Positions 51,997-61,650 of a stretch of 64,000 nucleotides of DNA are shown here, piece after piece. Position 1 is the stretch's first letter. Every line of letters begins with the position of its first letter. The notes under the pieces were generated by a model. The model did not search any database. It worked only from the letters and a program-made list of their open reading frames with translations, and was not told the origin of the DNA. The position numbers and the translations under genes were made by a program. Source of the DNA: Bacillus_BE sp042263505 (lineage in GTDB: Bacteria; Bacillota; Bacilli; Bacillales; Cytobacillaceae); contig NZ_JBHKFI010000008.1 of assembly GCF_042263505.1 (NCBI RefSeq), positions 1 to 64,000 of the forward strand. Reading direction: 5' to 3'.

Positions 51997-52453
51997 TTCT
52001 TTATATGGGTATTCAGACGATGCCCTTCCCCATAAACATTTTGTATAATCTCCCCATTACTATCATTAATTTTGTCTCTTATCTTTTTAATATGAACATT
52101 AATCACATTTGGGTTACGATCTTCAAGCTGCCATAAATATTCGAAGAAGTGGTCTTTTGTAAGGATCTTATTGCAGTTTTCATACAGATAAAAAAAGATT
52201 TTCCGCTCAATAGGAGTAAATTCCACTTCACTATGAAGGCTATCTTTAAATACCTGCCTTCTGTCCGGATAAATGTACAGATGCTTGATTTGTGTATAGT
52301 GACCATAATTATAGTTTAACAGTTTCTGGATTCTTAATAATAGTTCTCTTGGATCATATGGTTTTACCAAATAATCTTCTCCTATCGTTAAACCTTTAAG
52401 CCTGCTATCGATGTCCTTCCGAGCCGATAAAAAAATGGTCGGTACGTTTAAAG
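51993..52453 (-). pseudogene. C-terminal part of OmpR-type response regulator
   Basis: Receiver-domain end TIFLSARKDIDSRLKGLTIG and VKPYDPRELLLRI, then a winged-helix output domain (FTPIERKIFFYLYEN, NVIHVHIKK...RDKIND pattern). The gene is cut at 52453 by the IS3 element; the N-terminal half with the phospho-Asp is not on the other side, so the insertion was accompanied by a deletion. Confidence 0.75.
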
Positions 52454-52487
52454 TGTACCCTTTGTAAAGGACATTTAAAAAAAAGGC

Positions 52488-53435
52488 CTAGGCTATCTGT
52501 AAAAGATGATTCCTGTACTGTACAGGAGTCATCTTTTTTAGGTTCCATTGGTATCTAGTATGGTTATAGTGTCGGATATACCTATCAATTTCTTGTTGAA
52601 GCTCTCCAAACGTTTTACATGATTTTATATCTACTTCATCTTTGAGATGGCCAAAAAATGATTCAATAGGGGCGTTATCCCAACAGTTTCCTCTCCTGGA
52701 CATGGATTGGTGCAATCCAAGTTTTTTTACTTGTTTCTGAAAATCTGGATGTGTGTAATGGGTACCCTGATCAGAATGAATGAGGGCCTCTTTAGCTTTC
52801 TTAAAGTTTCTGTTCTTCTTTAATTTAGTAAGGGTATCTGTGGTCAAATCCATGGTGATGCGACTAGACATGTGATGTGCCAAAACTTCACCTGTAGAAC
52901 CATCTTTAATGACGGACAAATAGGCTCTTTGTCCACCATGATAGTTCAGGTAAGTGATATCCGTTAGGAGGACTTTTCCAGGTTTCTCCTGTTTAAATTC
53001 GCGGTTCAGTAAGTTCGGAACCACTCGGTGTTCTTGAGTGGCTTTCATCATTCTCCGGTACGGATTTGCTTTCCTAATAGGGCAGACGATATCGTATTTT
53101 TTCATAATTCTACGGATCTTCTTCAAGTTGAAGACACACTGAAATTGACCTGCCAATGTCATTTTAATTTGGCGTGCCCCTTTCTTTCTGCCTTTGAAGT
53201 TAAAAGCCTTCAGAATCATTTCTTTCGTTTCTTCATCCTTCTTATCTTTGCGTTTCCTTTGTTCAATAGACTTGGCTGAGAAATAATAATAGTAACCACT
53301 TCTTGAAACTCTGGCAACTTCACAAAGGAATTTCACCATTTGGATAAGATTGTATTTTTTAATGACCTCACGAATGAAAATATATTTTTGGCTGGCAGGC
53401 AGCTTTACTTCTTTAGCCCCCTTTCCAACAAACAA
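52488..53435 (-). CDS. IS3-family transposase OrfB (DDE integrase)
   Basis: This 315-residue frame contains the HTH_21 part (MVKFLCEVARVSRSGYYYYF), then the rve core with DITYLNYHG (first Asp), IHSDQGTHYTH (second Asp) and NAPIESFFGHLKDE (Glu), and ends in the standard YNHTRYQWNLKKMTPVQYRN region. It is reached by -1 frameshifting from orfA; the annotated start is arbitrary. Confidence 0.9.
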   Translation of the reverse strand: MFVGKGAKEVKLPASQKYIFIREVIKKYNLIQMVKFLCEVARVSRSGYYYYFSAKSIEQRKRKDKKDEETKEMILKAFNFKGRKKGARQIKMTLAGQFQCVFNLKKIRRIMKKYDIVCPIRKANPYRRMMKATQEHRVVPNLLNREFKQEKPGKVLLTDITYLNYHGGQRAYLSVIKDGSTGEVLAHHMSSRITMDLTTDTLTKLKKNRNFKKAKEALIHSDQGTHYTHPDFQKQVKKLGLHQSMSRRGNCWDNAPIESFFGHLKDEVDIKSCKTFGELQQEIDRYIRHYNHTRYQWNLKKMTPVQYRNHLLQIA

Positions 53436-53818
53436 AGCTTTTTTAAGAGTTCGTTTTCTGCCTGTACAAGCTTCATCTGCGCTTCCAATCTGGCATACTC
53501 CTCCTCAATAGACAATTCTTTAATCCGTGGCCTACCAGAATTGCCTTTTCTGGTATCTTTAAGGCCCAAGACTCCTTCGGCTTTATAAGCGGCTTTCCAA
53601 CGATCTGAAGCAGATTTAACTCTCTTTATGCCAATAACATCAACATTAAACCCTGCTTCTTCAAAAATTTCTCTTGGCAACTTCCCCTCACTATATTCAG
53701 TAATAAAGTGTTGTTTAAATTCATCAGAGTATGTAATACCTTTTGAACTGACTGTTTTAACATATCGGTTTTTAGATAGTGTTGTGATGTCTTTCTCTGT
53801 AAACAATTTTTTACTCAT
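53405..53818 (-). CDS. IS3-family transposase OrfA
   Basis: This 137-residue protein has two HTH regions for binding the inverted repeats (SDEFKQHFITEYSEGKLPRE and ALKDTRKGNSGRP region) and a leucine-zipper end (EEEYARLEAQMKLVQAENEL). Near its end the codons TTA AAA AAG (53446-53438) form an A-AAA-AAG slippery heptamer in the right phase for -1 frameshifting into orfB, giving OrfAB. Confidence 0.9.
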   Translation of the reverse strand: MSKKLFTEKDITTLSKNRYVKTVSSKGITYSDEFKQHFITEYSEGKLPREIFEEAGFNVDVIGIKRVKSASDRWKAAYKAEGVLGLKDTRKGNSGRPRIKELSIEEEYARLEAQMKLVQAENELLKKLCLLERGLKK

Positions 53819-53938
53819 AATTCTCCATCTCCGCGTATTTCTCTATGTTGTTCTTTAAATTATACAAAAAATACCCTATAGAAAGAGCACTTTTTTAAGT
53901 GTCTATTCTATAGGGTACATTTTAAAGGAGGACACCCT

Positions 53939-54874
53939 TTATTCTAGAAATTTCTCAACGGCTTCGCGGTTTGCTGCTTCATCTATCTTAAGAACCTCAC
54001 CAAAAACTGGAACACTCTCATTCGTATAAGTATTTTCAATCGGGAGAGACATGGTTTGCGAAATGCTTGGCTGTTTTAGTAAAAAGTCCTTCATATATTT
54101 AAGGGTACTAAGTCTGCTCATATTGGTTTCAAGATAGGGCTCAATCATTCCAAGTAATTTTGGAGCTTTAAGGAGACCGTTCGTACTCAATACTTGGTCG
54201 GACACGATTTTAATGACCTCTTGCTGTCTTTTTACCCTTCCAAAATCGTTCTGACTATCATGCCTAAATCGGGCATAACCTAATAATTCCTTGCCATTTA
54301 GCTTTTGTAACCCTGGCTTTAGGGAAACACCGATATTTTTACTCATGGCATGTTCCACATTAACCTCGACTCCATCTGGTGCTAGAGTATCAATGACTTG
54401 TTCAAATCCTTTGAAGTCTATCAGTGCATAATATTGAATATCGAGATGGAAGTTTTGTTTAATCGTTTTTCTCACTAATTCCGGACCGCCTAAGAGGTAA
54501 GACGAATTCATTTTTTTGTAGTCTTGATATCCTGGGATGCTTACGTACATATCTCTCATTAAAGAAATCATCTTAATTTTGTTATTTTTTGTATCATATT
54601 GAGCAACAATCATCGTATCTGAATTGGCTGTTTTTTCATCTTCCCTTTGATCTATTCCAAGAAGTAGCACATTAACCTTTCCGTTTTTTGCTTGCTCTCC
54701 GTTGAAGGTACTTTGGTGAAGGATCTTATCATTTTTGGCCAGCTGTTTTCCAGAATAATATTGCCATATACTATAGCTGGAAAATATTAAAATAATCAGG
54801 AATAGAGGGAATAATAGTTTATAAAATCTTCGTTTCTTTTTTATTTTTTTGGAGCGAGTTATCCTTTCATTCAT
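53939..54874 (-). CDS. LytR-CpsA-Psr (LCP) family phosphotransferase
   Basis: This 311-residue protein has one N-terminal membrane helix (FYKLLFPLFLIILIFSSYS, about residues 14-32) and the extracellular LCP domain: NVLLLGIDQREDE, SDTMIVAQYD, LISLMRDMYVSIPG, KMNSSYLLGG and ELLGYARFRHDSQNDFGR. The Arg and Asp residues that bind the polyprenyl-phosphate are kept. LCP enzymes attach teichoic acids or other polymers to peptidoglycan, here perhaps the secondary wall polymer that anchors the S-layer. ATG 54874 is preferred for its GAGG spacing. Confidence 0.88.
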   Translation of the reverse strand: MNERITRSKKIKKKRRFYKLLFPLFLIILIFSSYSIWQYYSGKQLAKNDKILHQSTFNGEQAKNGKVNVLLLGIDQREDEKTANSDTMIVAQYDTKNNKIKMISLMRDMYVSIPGYQDYKKMNSSYLLGGPELVRKTIKQNFHLDIQYYALIDFKGFEQVIDTLAPDGVEVNVEHAMSKNIGVSLKPGLQKLNGKELLGYARFRHDSQNDFGRVKRQQEVIKIVSDQVLSTNGLLKAPKLLGMIEPYLETNMSRLSTLKYMKDFLLKQPSISQTMSLPIENTYTNESVPVFGEVLKIDEAANREAVEKFLE

Positions 54875-55192
54875 GAGAAACCTCATTTCTATAAATAATT
54901 TTAAAATAGATTGGTTTTACTATCATTCTGTAAACTCTTCATGTGTCTTGCTAGAGTCATTATACCTATTTTTTGATAAAAAAACAAAAATTGGAATATG
55001 CACTCTGGCGATCAATAGGAATAAAAAAGAGCCGCAATCCTGGGCTCTATTCTTAAAAAGCACCTATTCTTTTATTATGAGGACTCTTTTTGGTTTAACA
55101 TAATGGTAATAGCTAAAAGCAGCAACTGCACCAGGGAAGAGACATCTGTGAAAATCAATAAAGATTAGGTCAACGATTTCTACATGACACGA

Positions 55193-55648
55193 TCACGATG
55201 ATGGCATTTCGCTGCCTTTGGCCTCCATTTTTTTTAGGAGAAAATTTGCTTTATGAAGGGCATAGTGTAAATCAATCAGCTCTTCTTCATTTAATTTCGT
55301 TAAATGCTGACCTAGCCTTTGATAGATCTTAATCCATTTTTGATTCATCAATTCATTGCCTAATGGTGTTAGTGAGACTAAGACCGCACGCTTATCTCGA
55401 ACATCTGGTTCTTTTTTACAATAGCCACTAGCTTCTAAATCACTGATCATGTTGGTTAATTGCTGCTTCGCTATCCTCAATCCAGTACTGATTTCCTTGA
55501 TATTTAAGGCCCTTTGCTGCATAAAAATATACTCAATGACATGGTTTTGCATATGAGAAAGTTCAACAGAACCCTTGTTTAATTCGCTGAAACTACTAAA
55601 TAGCGTCGGGATTAAAGAGATATATTCTTTTGTAATTTCATCTTTCAT
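55193..55648 (-). CDS. MarR-family transcriptional regulator
   Basis: This 151-residue protein has a MarR winged helix (ALNIKEISTGLRIAKQQLTN, ISDLEASGYCKKEPDVRDKR wing) between dimerisation helices. It is complete. It is divergent from the PAP2 gene 206 bp away and may control it. Confidence 0.85.
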   Translation of the reverse strand: MKDEITKEYISLIPTLFSSFSELNKGSVELSHMQNHVIEYIFMQQRALNIKEISTGLRIAKQQLTNMISDLEASGYCKKEPDVRDKRAVLVSLTPLGNELMNQKWIKIYQRLGQHLTKLNEEELIDLHYALHKANFLLKKMEAKGSEMPSS

Positions 55649-55863
55649 GAGGCATCATCCTCTCAATGTAGTCGCTATTTTATTACTATTTTACAACTAA
55701 AACAAGTTAGATATTTGGGCAAAGTAAAATATAACTTACTATATTGACTGGTAGGCTAAAAATACATGACTCATTTATCATGGAATGAGAATTATTTGTG
55801 ATAAATTTGGTATAGTAGTAAAAATGGTTTTCTATTTGAAGAATAATTTCCGAGGTGTCTCAT

Positions 55864-56493
55864 TTGTTGAATTTAAAGTTCCGGCTTTCTATCGCATTCC
55901 TGTTAAGTGTGCTTTTTCTTATTGGCTTTAGCTCCATAGCAATTTGGGTTAGTGCCAGCGACATTATTCAATTTGATCGACATATCATCGCTTTCGTCCA
56001 AGGATTTGAAACCCCAATATTGACCAAGATCATGAAGTTTTTCACCTTCATTGGTTCTACTACTCCGGTGATTGTTATTTCGTTTTTCGTCATTATCTTT
56101 CTATATACCGTCTTAAAACATCGCAGAGAATTAGTCTTTTTTATCGGCGGACTTATGGGTTCTGTTTTACTAAACCACTTCTTAAAGGTTTATTTCCATC
56201 GGGCTCGTCCTGCCTTTCATCGTTTGATTGAAATAGGTGGATATAGCTTTCCAAGTGGGCATGCGATGAGTGCTTTTATGGTTTATGGAATGATTACCTA
56301 TCTTCTATGGCGCCATATATCTAACCGTTTTGGGCGGATTTTCTTAGTGATTTTTAGTAGCTGCATGATTATTGGAATAGGTTTGAGCCGAATTTATTTG
56401 GGCGTGCATTATCCAACCGATATTCTTGGGGGATACTTGGCAAGTGGTTGCTGGCTCGCCATTTGTATTTGGGTTTTTGAACGCTATCGCTGA
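55864..56493 (+). CDS. PAP2-family membrane phosphatase
   Basis: This 209-residue protein has six membrane helices and the three acid-phosphatase motifs: KVYFHRARP, PSGHAM, and SRIYLGVHYPTDILGG. Such enzymes dephosphorylate undecaprenyl pyrophosphate, phosphatidylglycerophosphate or other lipid phosphates. The start is one of two adjacent TTG codons (55864 or 55867) after GAGGTG; a GTG at 55855 lacks a usable site. Confidence 0.88.
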   Translation: MLNLKFRLSIAFLLSVLFLIGFSSIAIWVSASDIIQFDRHIIAFVQGFETPILTKIMKFFTFIGSTTPVIVISFFVIIFLYTVLKHRRELVFFIGGLMGSVLLNHFLKVYFHRARPAFHRLIEIGGYSFPSGHAMSAFMVYGMITYLLWRHISNRFGRIFLVIFSSCMIIGIGLSRIYLGVHYPTDILGGYLASGCWLAICIWVFERYR

Positions 56494-56599
56494 CTAGTAT
56501 CTTTCATGGTACAGTTAGACGTTTAGTTTGTATACAAATTATATTCACGTATATAATTTGTATATTAATATAGGTGTGATGGAAAGGAGAGCATCATTC

Positions 56600-57051
56600 A
56601 TGATGTCAAAAGACAAAGCAATTGGATCGAGTACTGTTCGACTAAGTAAAAAATTAACTCGAATATTGAATCATTATTTGAAGCCATATTCGATTACAAC
56701 TGAACAGTGGAGTGTGCTTCGTACATTGAATGAAGCAGATCAAATTTCCCAAAAGGAATTGTCCGAACGGGCAGATAAAGACCAAGCGACCTTGACGAAA
56801 ATATTGGATCTATTAGAAAAGCATGGATATGCATCACGTATGCCAAATCCTTCTGACCGTCGTTCGTACCTGATTACAATTACGGAGAAAGGGAGCGAGC
56901 TTTCCCGTAAATTATATTAATTCCTTATATTGAAGAGATGTTCGAGAAGATTATCGATGGAATTGAATCTGAAAAGTTAAAAATTTACCAAGAAACATTA
57001 CTCTTATTTGAAAATAGCATAGATGTCATCCAACAAGAATTAAACAGCTAG
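56600..57051 (+). pseudogene. Frameshifted MarR-family regulator
   Basis: The MarR domain is intact in the first 107 codons (ITTEQWSVLRTLNEADQISQ, HGYASRMPNPSDRRSYLIT). The frame then stops at RKLY. Five extra bases (TATTA) in AAATTATATTAATTCC shift the frame; without them the sequence continues PYIEEMFEKIIDGIESEKLK to a stop at 57051. ATG follows AAAGGAGAG. The DNA-binding part could still be made, but dimerisation would be affected. The next gene, an MFS transporter, is also broken. Confidence 0.75.
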
Positions 57052-57064
57052 AAAGTTAGGAAAG

Positions 57065-57534
57065 GAAGCAAACTTGGGAGGAGCGGTTTCGTTCTTTTTC
57101 CTAATCATTTCAATTGTTATGACTGTGGTTCGCCCTATTTCCGGTAGATTCTTTGATCGCTTGGGCCATAAGGTGATTATTATTCCGGCGGTCATCAGTG
57201 GGATGATTGGGTTATTTTTATTAGCCATTACCACTGGTGCGTTTACGTTGCTGCTGGCAGCCGTATTTTAGGGAATTGCCTATAGGTGGTAACCCCAACA
57301 CTTCAGGCACTTGCCGTTAGTTTCGTCGCAAGGGAAAAACAAGGAACGGCTAACGCGATGTTTTTCTCCTGTATGGACTTGGGAATGGCTATTGGTTCTA
57401 TCGGTCTCGGAATGCTAGAAGGCCTTGCTGGTTACCATTTTATTTAGGGTTTTTCGATTATTTTTTTAGTGGGATTATTAGTGACTTATTTCCTTTCTTT
57501 TAGAGCATTTTCTGTTACGGCGGAGGATAATTGA
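57065..57534 (+). pseudogene. MFS transporter remnant
   Basis: The first part lacks the N-terminal half of the transporter and reads IISIVMTVVRPISGRFFDRL...ILPAVISGMIGLFLL-type sequence, then a stop at 57269. A second frame continues TPTLQALAVSFVAREKQGTA and MDLGMAIGSIGLGMLEGLAG, with another stop before the end FSVTAEDN. At least a 5' deletion, one frameshift and one nonsense codon are present. Confidence 0.75.
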
Positions 57535-57914
57535 GAAATCCATAAAAGATTACAGGTGACAAACACTAGAAGTTGTATAGGAAAACAGAGACTGAATCAT
57601 CTATTGATTCGGTCTCTATTTTTGCTGAGAATTAATTAAGTATTTTTCCATATAAGAATGTTCATTGTCCTAATGGAGGTTTTTCGTTGTTTTAGAGTCA
57701 TTATTGATTGCTTATGGCTTGATACCAACCAAAAAAATGGAGTAGGATGAAAAATTGTTCCAGAACCTGCTAAATCATTGGGAAATACACTGTTTTATAT
57801 TTGCATCTTTTGACTTAAGATTACCCCAAGCTTTTTTATTTTTATGCTTGAAGTTGACGTTAACGTAAATGGTAGAATAAATGAACAGAAGATTAAAAAA
57901 ATGGGTGATCATTC
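57535..57914. other. Gap with terminator and MerR promoter
   Basis: AGAGACTGAATCA pairs with its near complement GATTCGGTCTCT before TTTTT (57583-57620). The rest contains A+T-rich DNA and, at 57853-57870, GTTGACGTTAACGTAAAT, which overlaps a -35-like TTGACG and is the type of dyad a MerR protein binds. Confidence 0.5.
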
Positions 57915-58292
57915 ATGAGATATGATATTTCTACATTGGCTGCAGAGTTCAACGTCAGCACTAGAACCATTCGCTACTATGAAGAGTTGGGGATGCTGAA
58001 ACCGATTAGAACGGAAACAGGAAAAAGAATTTTTTCAAGAAAGGACTATGCAAGATTAAAGCTGATTTTTCGTGGAAAACGTTATGGCTTTCAATTAGAG
58101 GAAATTGAAGAAATGATTGAGCTTTTTGATAAAGATCGAACAGGAATTAAGCAACTGGAAAAAACGATTGCTTTTGGGAAAGAGAAAATTAAGGAGGTGA
58201 ATGAACGAATCGAGGAACTAACGATTTTAAAGGAAGAAATGGAGAAATTGATGCGTGATTTTGAAGAGCGAATTAAAAATGGAGGGAAATAA
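57915..58292 (+). CDS. MerR-family transcriptional regulator
   Basis: This 125-residue protein has the MerR HTH (STLAAEFNVSTRTIRYYEEL, GMLKP, then RKDYARLKLIFRGKRYGFQLEEI) and a dimerisation coiled coil. It has no metal-binding Cys. It is the first gene of an operon with an acyl-CoA ligase (6 bp apart) and an acyl-CoA dehydrogenase. Related MerR regulators (for example LiuR) respond to acyl-CoA intermediates, so a fatty- or branched-chain acyl-CoA sensor is likely. Confidence 0.85.
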   Translation: MRYDISTLAAEFNVSTRTIRYYEELGMLKPIRTETGKRIFSRKDYARLKLIFRGKRYGFQLEEIEEMIELFDKDRTGIKQLEKTIAFGKEKIKEVNERIEELTILKEEMEKLMRDFEERIKNGGK

Positions 58293-58297
58293 TTGAA

Positions 58298-59815
58298 ATG
58301 AATGTTTCAGAATTATTGGCTCGTAATGCGAGAAAATATCCTTTTCAAGAAGCGATTGTGGTAGGTGCAGATCGATTATCCTATAAAGAAGTAAACAAAT
58401 GCGTCAATAAATTAGCGAATTCTTTAAGGAAAAAAGGAATTGGAAAAGGCGATAAAGTGATTCTTTTCATGCCAAACACTTCAGAGTTTATTATGACGTA
58501 TTTTGCCGTTCTACGAATTGAAGCGATTATTGTTCCCATAAATGCCAAACTGACGGAAAGTGAATTGTCTTATATTATTAAGCACTCGGACGCTAAGGCC
58601 ATTTTTATCCATGATTGGCTTTTTGAGCAAGCAAAGGGCTTAACGGAAAATGCCAATCTCCTTTTTGTTAAAACCGGAGAGAGGAAACCGTTTTGGGAAA
58701 GCTATGAGGATTTAGTGGCTTCAGGGAGTGAGGAGGAGATTGTCTGTCAGCTGAAGGAAGATGATGAAGCAACCATTCTCTATACCTCGGGAACGACTGG
58801 GAAACCAAAGGGAGTTCTCTTTACTTATCGCAACATTTTAACATCAGCGATTATGATGGCGGTGGAAATGTCGATGAAGCCAGAAAGTAGAATGCTCCAT
58901 TTAATGCCCCTCAGTCATTCCGCTCCCCTTCATTTGTTTTTGGTAGCGGGAACCTATGTTGGCGCCACTCACATCATCGCTCCAACCTTTACACCTGAGC
59001 TATTACTCCAACTCATCCATGAGGAAAAAGCCACTCACTTTTTTGGAGCTCCTGTTGCCTATTTATTGACAGCAAAGCAGCCAAATCTTCAGGATTTCGA
59101 TCTATCATCGATGAACTATTGGGTTTACGGTGGGGCACCACTTGGTCAAAAGGAAGTGCGCTTTGTTAAAGAAAGCTTTAAAACAGATCGCCTCTTCTGT
59201 GTTTATGGGTTAACCGAGGCAGGGCCAAGCGGAACCATCCTTTTGCCAGAGGAGCATAATACAAAAGCAGGCAGTATTGGCAAAAGAGCTGCCTTAGGTA
59301 CAGAAATTGCCATTTTCAATAATCAAGGAGAGAAAGTAGAACCAAATATCGTCGGTGAAATTGTCTTAAAGGGCGAAGCAGTTATGAAGGGCTATTACAA
59401 GGATGATGAGAAAACCAGGGAAAGCTTGAAGGATGGCTGGCTCTATACTGGTGATATGGCGAAATATGACGAAGATAGCTATATATGGGTAGTGGATCGA
59501 AAGAAGGATATGATTATTTCTGGAGGAGTGAATGTTTACCCGAAGGAGATTGAAGAGGTCCTTTCTTCCCATCCGAAAATTGCAGAAGTAGCTGTTGTTG
59601 GAGTGCCGCATCCAGAGTGGGGAGAGACCGTAAAGGCATTCGTCGTATTGAATGAATCGATAGATCAGCTTGCTGATGAATGTAAGCGTTATCTCTATGG
59701 CAAGCTTGCAAGCTATAAAATTCCAAAACTGTTTGAAGAGATGGATCAGTTGCCACGCAATGCAACTGGTAAAATTTTAAAGCAAGTGCTGCGGAAACAG
59801 GAACAATCGGTATAA
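58298..59815 (+). CDS. AMP-forming acyl-CoA synthetase
   Basis: This 505-residue ANL-superfamily ligase has the P-loop-like A3 motif TILYTSGTTGKPKGV (about residue 160), VYGLTEAGPS (A5), LYTGDMAKYDEDSY (A7), VDRKKDMIISGG (A8) and the C-terminal Lys in NATGKILKQVL. It activates a carboxylic acid to acyl-AMP and then acyl-CoA; the chain length cannot be read. Genes on either side (MerR regulator and acyl-CoA dehydrogenase) indicate a beta-oxidation type pathway. Confidence 0.9.
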   Translation: MNVSELLARNARKYPFQEAIVVGADRLSYKEVNKCVNKLANSLRKKGIGKGDKVILFMPNTSEFIMTYFAVLRIEAIIVPINAKLTESELSYIIKHSDAKAIFIHDWLFEQAKGLTENANLLFVKTGERKPFWESYEDLVASGSEEEIVCQLKEDDEATILYTSGTTGKPKGVLFTYRNILTSAIMMAVEMSMKPESRMLHLMPLSHSAPLHLFLVAGTYVGATHIIAPTFTPELLLQLIHEEKATHFFGAPVAYLLTAKQPNLQDFDLSSMNYWVYGGAPLGQKEVRFVKESFKTDRLFCVYGLTEAGPSGTILLPEEHNTKAGSIGKRAALGTEIAIFNNQGEKVEPNIVGEIVLKGEAVMKGYYKDDEKTRESLKDGWLYTGDMAKYDEDSYIWVVDRKKDMIISGGVNVYPKEIEEVLSSHPKIAEVAVVGVPHPEWGETVKAFVVLNESIDQLADECKRYLYGKLASYKIPKLFEEMDQLPRNATGKILKQVLRKQEQSV

Positions 59816-59829
59816 AGGAGGGGTTAGAA

Positions 59830-61506
59830 ATGAATTTTTACCAGGAAGATGCCAACTTGAAATTTATTTTAAGGCAATATTTAGATGATGAATTTTTGGC
59901 TTGGGCCGACAAAGAACTTGATGTATTTGGGGCCCTTTGTGGAACAAAAATTGATGAACGTGCTGTTCATACCGATCGAGAGGGACAGCCGCGATTGATT
60001 AAATATGACAAAATGGGCAATGATATTTCGCAGATTTGGGTCAATGAAGGATATAAAAAGACTGTTGAAGAAACATACCATTCAGGAATTGTTGGCTATG
60101 TTCATAAAGAGATCTCTGAATTGGGGAGAAAGGGGAATTACGTCTATTCCTATGCCCAAGGCTATTTGTTATCTCATGCAGAGCCGGGTTTTTACTGTCC
60201 GGTGACATTAACAATGGCAACCGCTTATCTAATCGATCATTATGCAGATGATGCATTAAGGGCTAAATATTTGCCCCATGTGGTTTCAACTGGTGAAGTG
60301 GAGATGTTTGAAGGGGCGACATTTTTATCAGAACGACAAGGCGGCTCTGATGTTGGGGCAAATGAAGTGAAGGCAGTGCTAGAGGAGGATGGAACCTATA
60401 GAATCTATGGTGAAAAATATTTTGGCTCGAATGCTGGCCAATGTGGGGTAGCTATGATTTTAGCAAGAATAGAAGGAGCACCAAATGGCACGAAAGGATT
60501 GAGCCTTTTTCTTGTTCCGTGGCGAAAGGAAGGAACATCTGAGCTTAATCATATTGAAATTCGAAGATTAAAAGATAAGCTTGGGGTGAGAGCAGTTCCT
60601 TCAGCGGAAGTCTTATTCAATGGAGCAGAGGCCCATTTAGTAGGAAATCCGAAAAAGGGGTTCTATTATATGATGGAGGCCTTGAATTTATCACGCATCT
60701 GTAATGCTGTGGCATCCTTAGGGATTATGCAAAGATCTTACTTAGAAGCGCGAAATTATGCGGTTACTCGGCATACCTTTGGCCATTATTTAGCTGATTT
60801 CCCAATGGTCAAAGAAACGTTAGTGAAGATGGCGGCCAAGCAAGAAGTAGAGACAAGTGCCGTCTTTTCACTTATCTCTTTGTTTGATGAAATGACAGCT
60901 AATCCTGAAAATGTTTCAATAAAAGAAGAAGCCATGAATCGCTTGCTCATTGCTCTATTAAAAATGGAAACAGCAGAGGTGGCCATACATTTTGCTCATG
61001 AGGCGATTGAAATGCGCGGGGGCAATGGGTATATGGAGGATTTTGTTACTCCAAGATTACTGCGCGATGCCCAAGTATTAACTGTATGGGAAGGAACTGC
61101 CAATATTTTAGGTCTAGAGGTTTTGCGGTTGATTGAAAAATTCAATGTCCATCAATTGTTTTTAGAGAAAATGGACCAAGAGTTAGAGGAACTTCCATTG
61201 AACTTGCAGCCATATACCGCCCCAATTCAAAAAGGCATTGTGCAACTAAAGCATCAGCTGATCACATTACTGAAAGGAAATCGCGATGTTCAAACCTACC
61301 ATAGCAAACGGATTGCAAAACTAATGACCAAGATTTATGAAAGTGTCATTGCCTTGAAGGATGCAAGCATCGGAGGTGATCGAAAGGAAATCATTGCGAG
61401 GATATTCCTTAATGAAACATGGAAGCGTAATGAATTTGTTGATGAGGAAATGCTTGCTTTGCAGTATTTCGATGAGATTGTCAAACAGGCACAAACGCAA
61501 AAATAA
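59830..61506 (+). CDS. Acyl-CoA dehydrogenase
   Basis: This 558-residue flavoenzyme has an N-terminal helical domain, the middle beta domain with GATFLSERQGGSDVGA (FAD/substrate region) and the C-terminal catalytic helical domain with EAIEMRGGNGYMEDF and VWEGTANILGLEVLR, the latter holding the catalytic-Glu region. An extra C-terminal segment of about 100 residues makes it longer than short-chain enzymes and like the AidB/FadE-type group. It starts 14 bp after the ligase with AAGGAGGGG and is the last gene of the operon. Confidence 0.9.
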   Translation: MNFYQEDANLKFILRQYLDDEFLAWADKELDVFGALCGTKIDERAVHTDREGQPRLIKYDKMGNDISQIWVNEGYKKTVEETYHSGIVGYVHKEISELGRKGNYVYSYAQGYLLSHAEPGFYCPVTLTMATAYLIDHYADDALRAKYLPHVVSTGEVEMFEGATFLSERQGGSDVGANEVKAVLEEDGTYRIYGEKYFGSNAGQCGVAMILARIEGAPNGTKGLSLFLVPWRKEGTSELNHIEIRRLKDKLGVRAVPSAEVLFNGAEAHLVGNPKKGFYYMMEALNLSRICNAVASLGIMQRSYLEARNYAVTRHTFGHYLADFPMVKETLVKMAAKQEVETSAVFSLISLFDEMTANPENVSIKEEAMNRLLIALLKMETAEVAIHFAHEAIEMRGGNGYMEDFVTPRLLRDAQVLTVWEGTANILGLEVLRLIEKFNVHQLFLEKMDQELEELPLNLQPYTAPIQKGIVQLKHQLITLLKGNRDVQTYHSKRIAKLMTKIYESVIALKDASIGGDRKEIIARIFLNETWKRNEFVDEEMLALQYFDEIVKQAQTQK

Positions 61507-61514
61507 ATTGTTCT

Positions 61515-61549
61515 TTGCCCTGCAAAAATATAGGTTTGCAGGGCTTTTA
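61515..61549 (+). terminator. Terminator of acyl-CoA operon
   Basis: GCCCTGCAAA and TTTGCAGGGC form a perfect 10-bp stem around AATATAGG, followed by TTTT. Confidence 0.8.
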
Positions 61550-61650
61550 GATGGAAAATTTTTGATAAATAACTGGATAAAAGGTATTTTTTCCTTCCTT
61601 AAAAGGAATTCTGTATCTGCTATTAGTAAAAAAAACACTAGATTATATTT

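Larger units (their letters stand above)
52454..53919 (-). mobile_element. Complete IS3-family (IS150-like) insertion sequence
   Basis: The element is 1,466 bp between TGTACCCTTTGTAAAGGACA and the complement of TGTACCCTATAGAATAGACA (good inverted repeats of about 25-30 bp). It carries overlapping orfA and orfB. No clear target duplication is visible; the flanks belong to different broken genes. The start of another copy is at 1-122. Confidence 0.88.
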
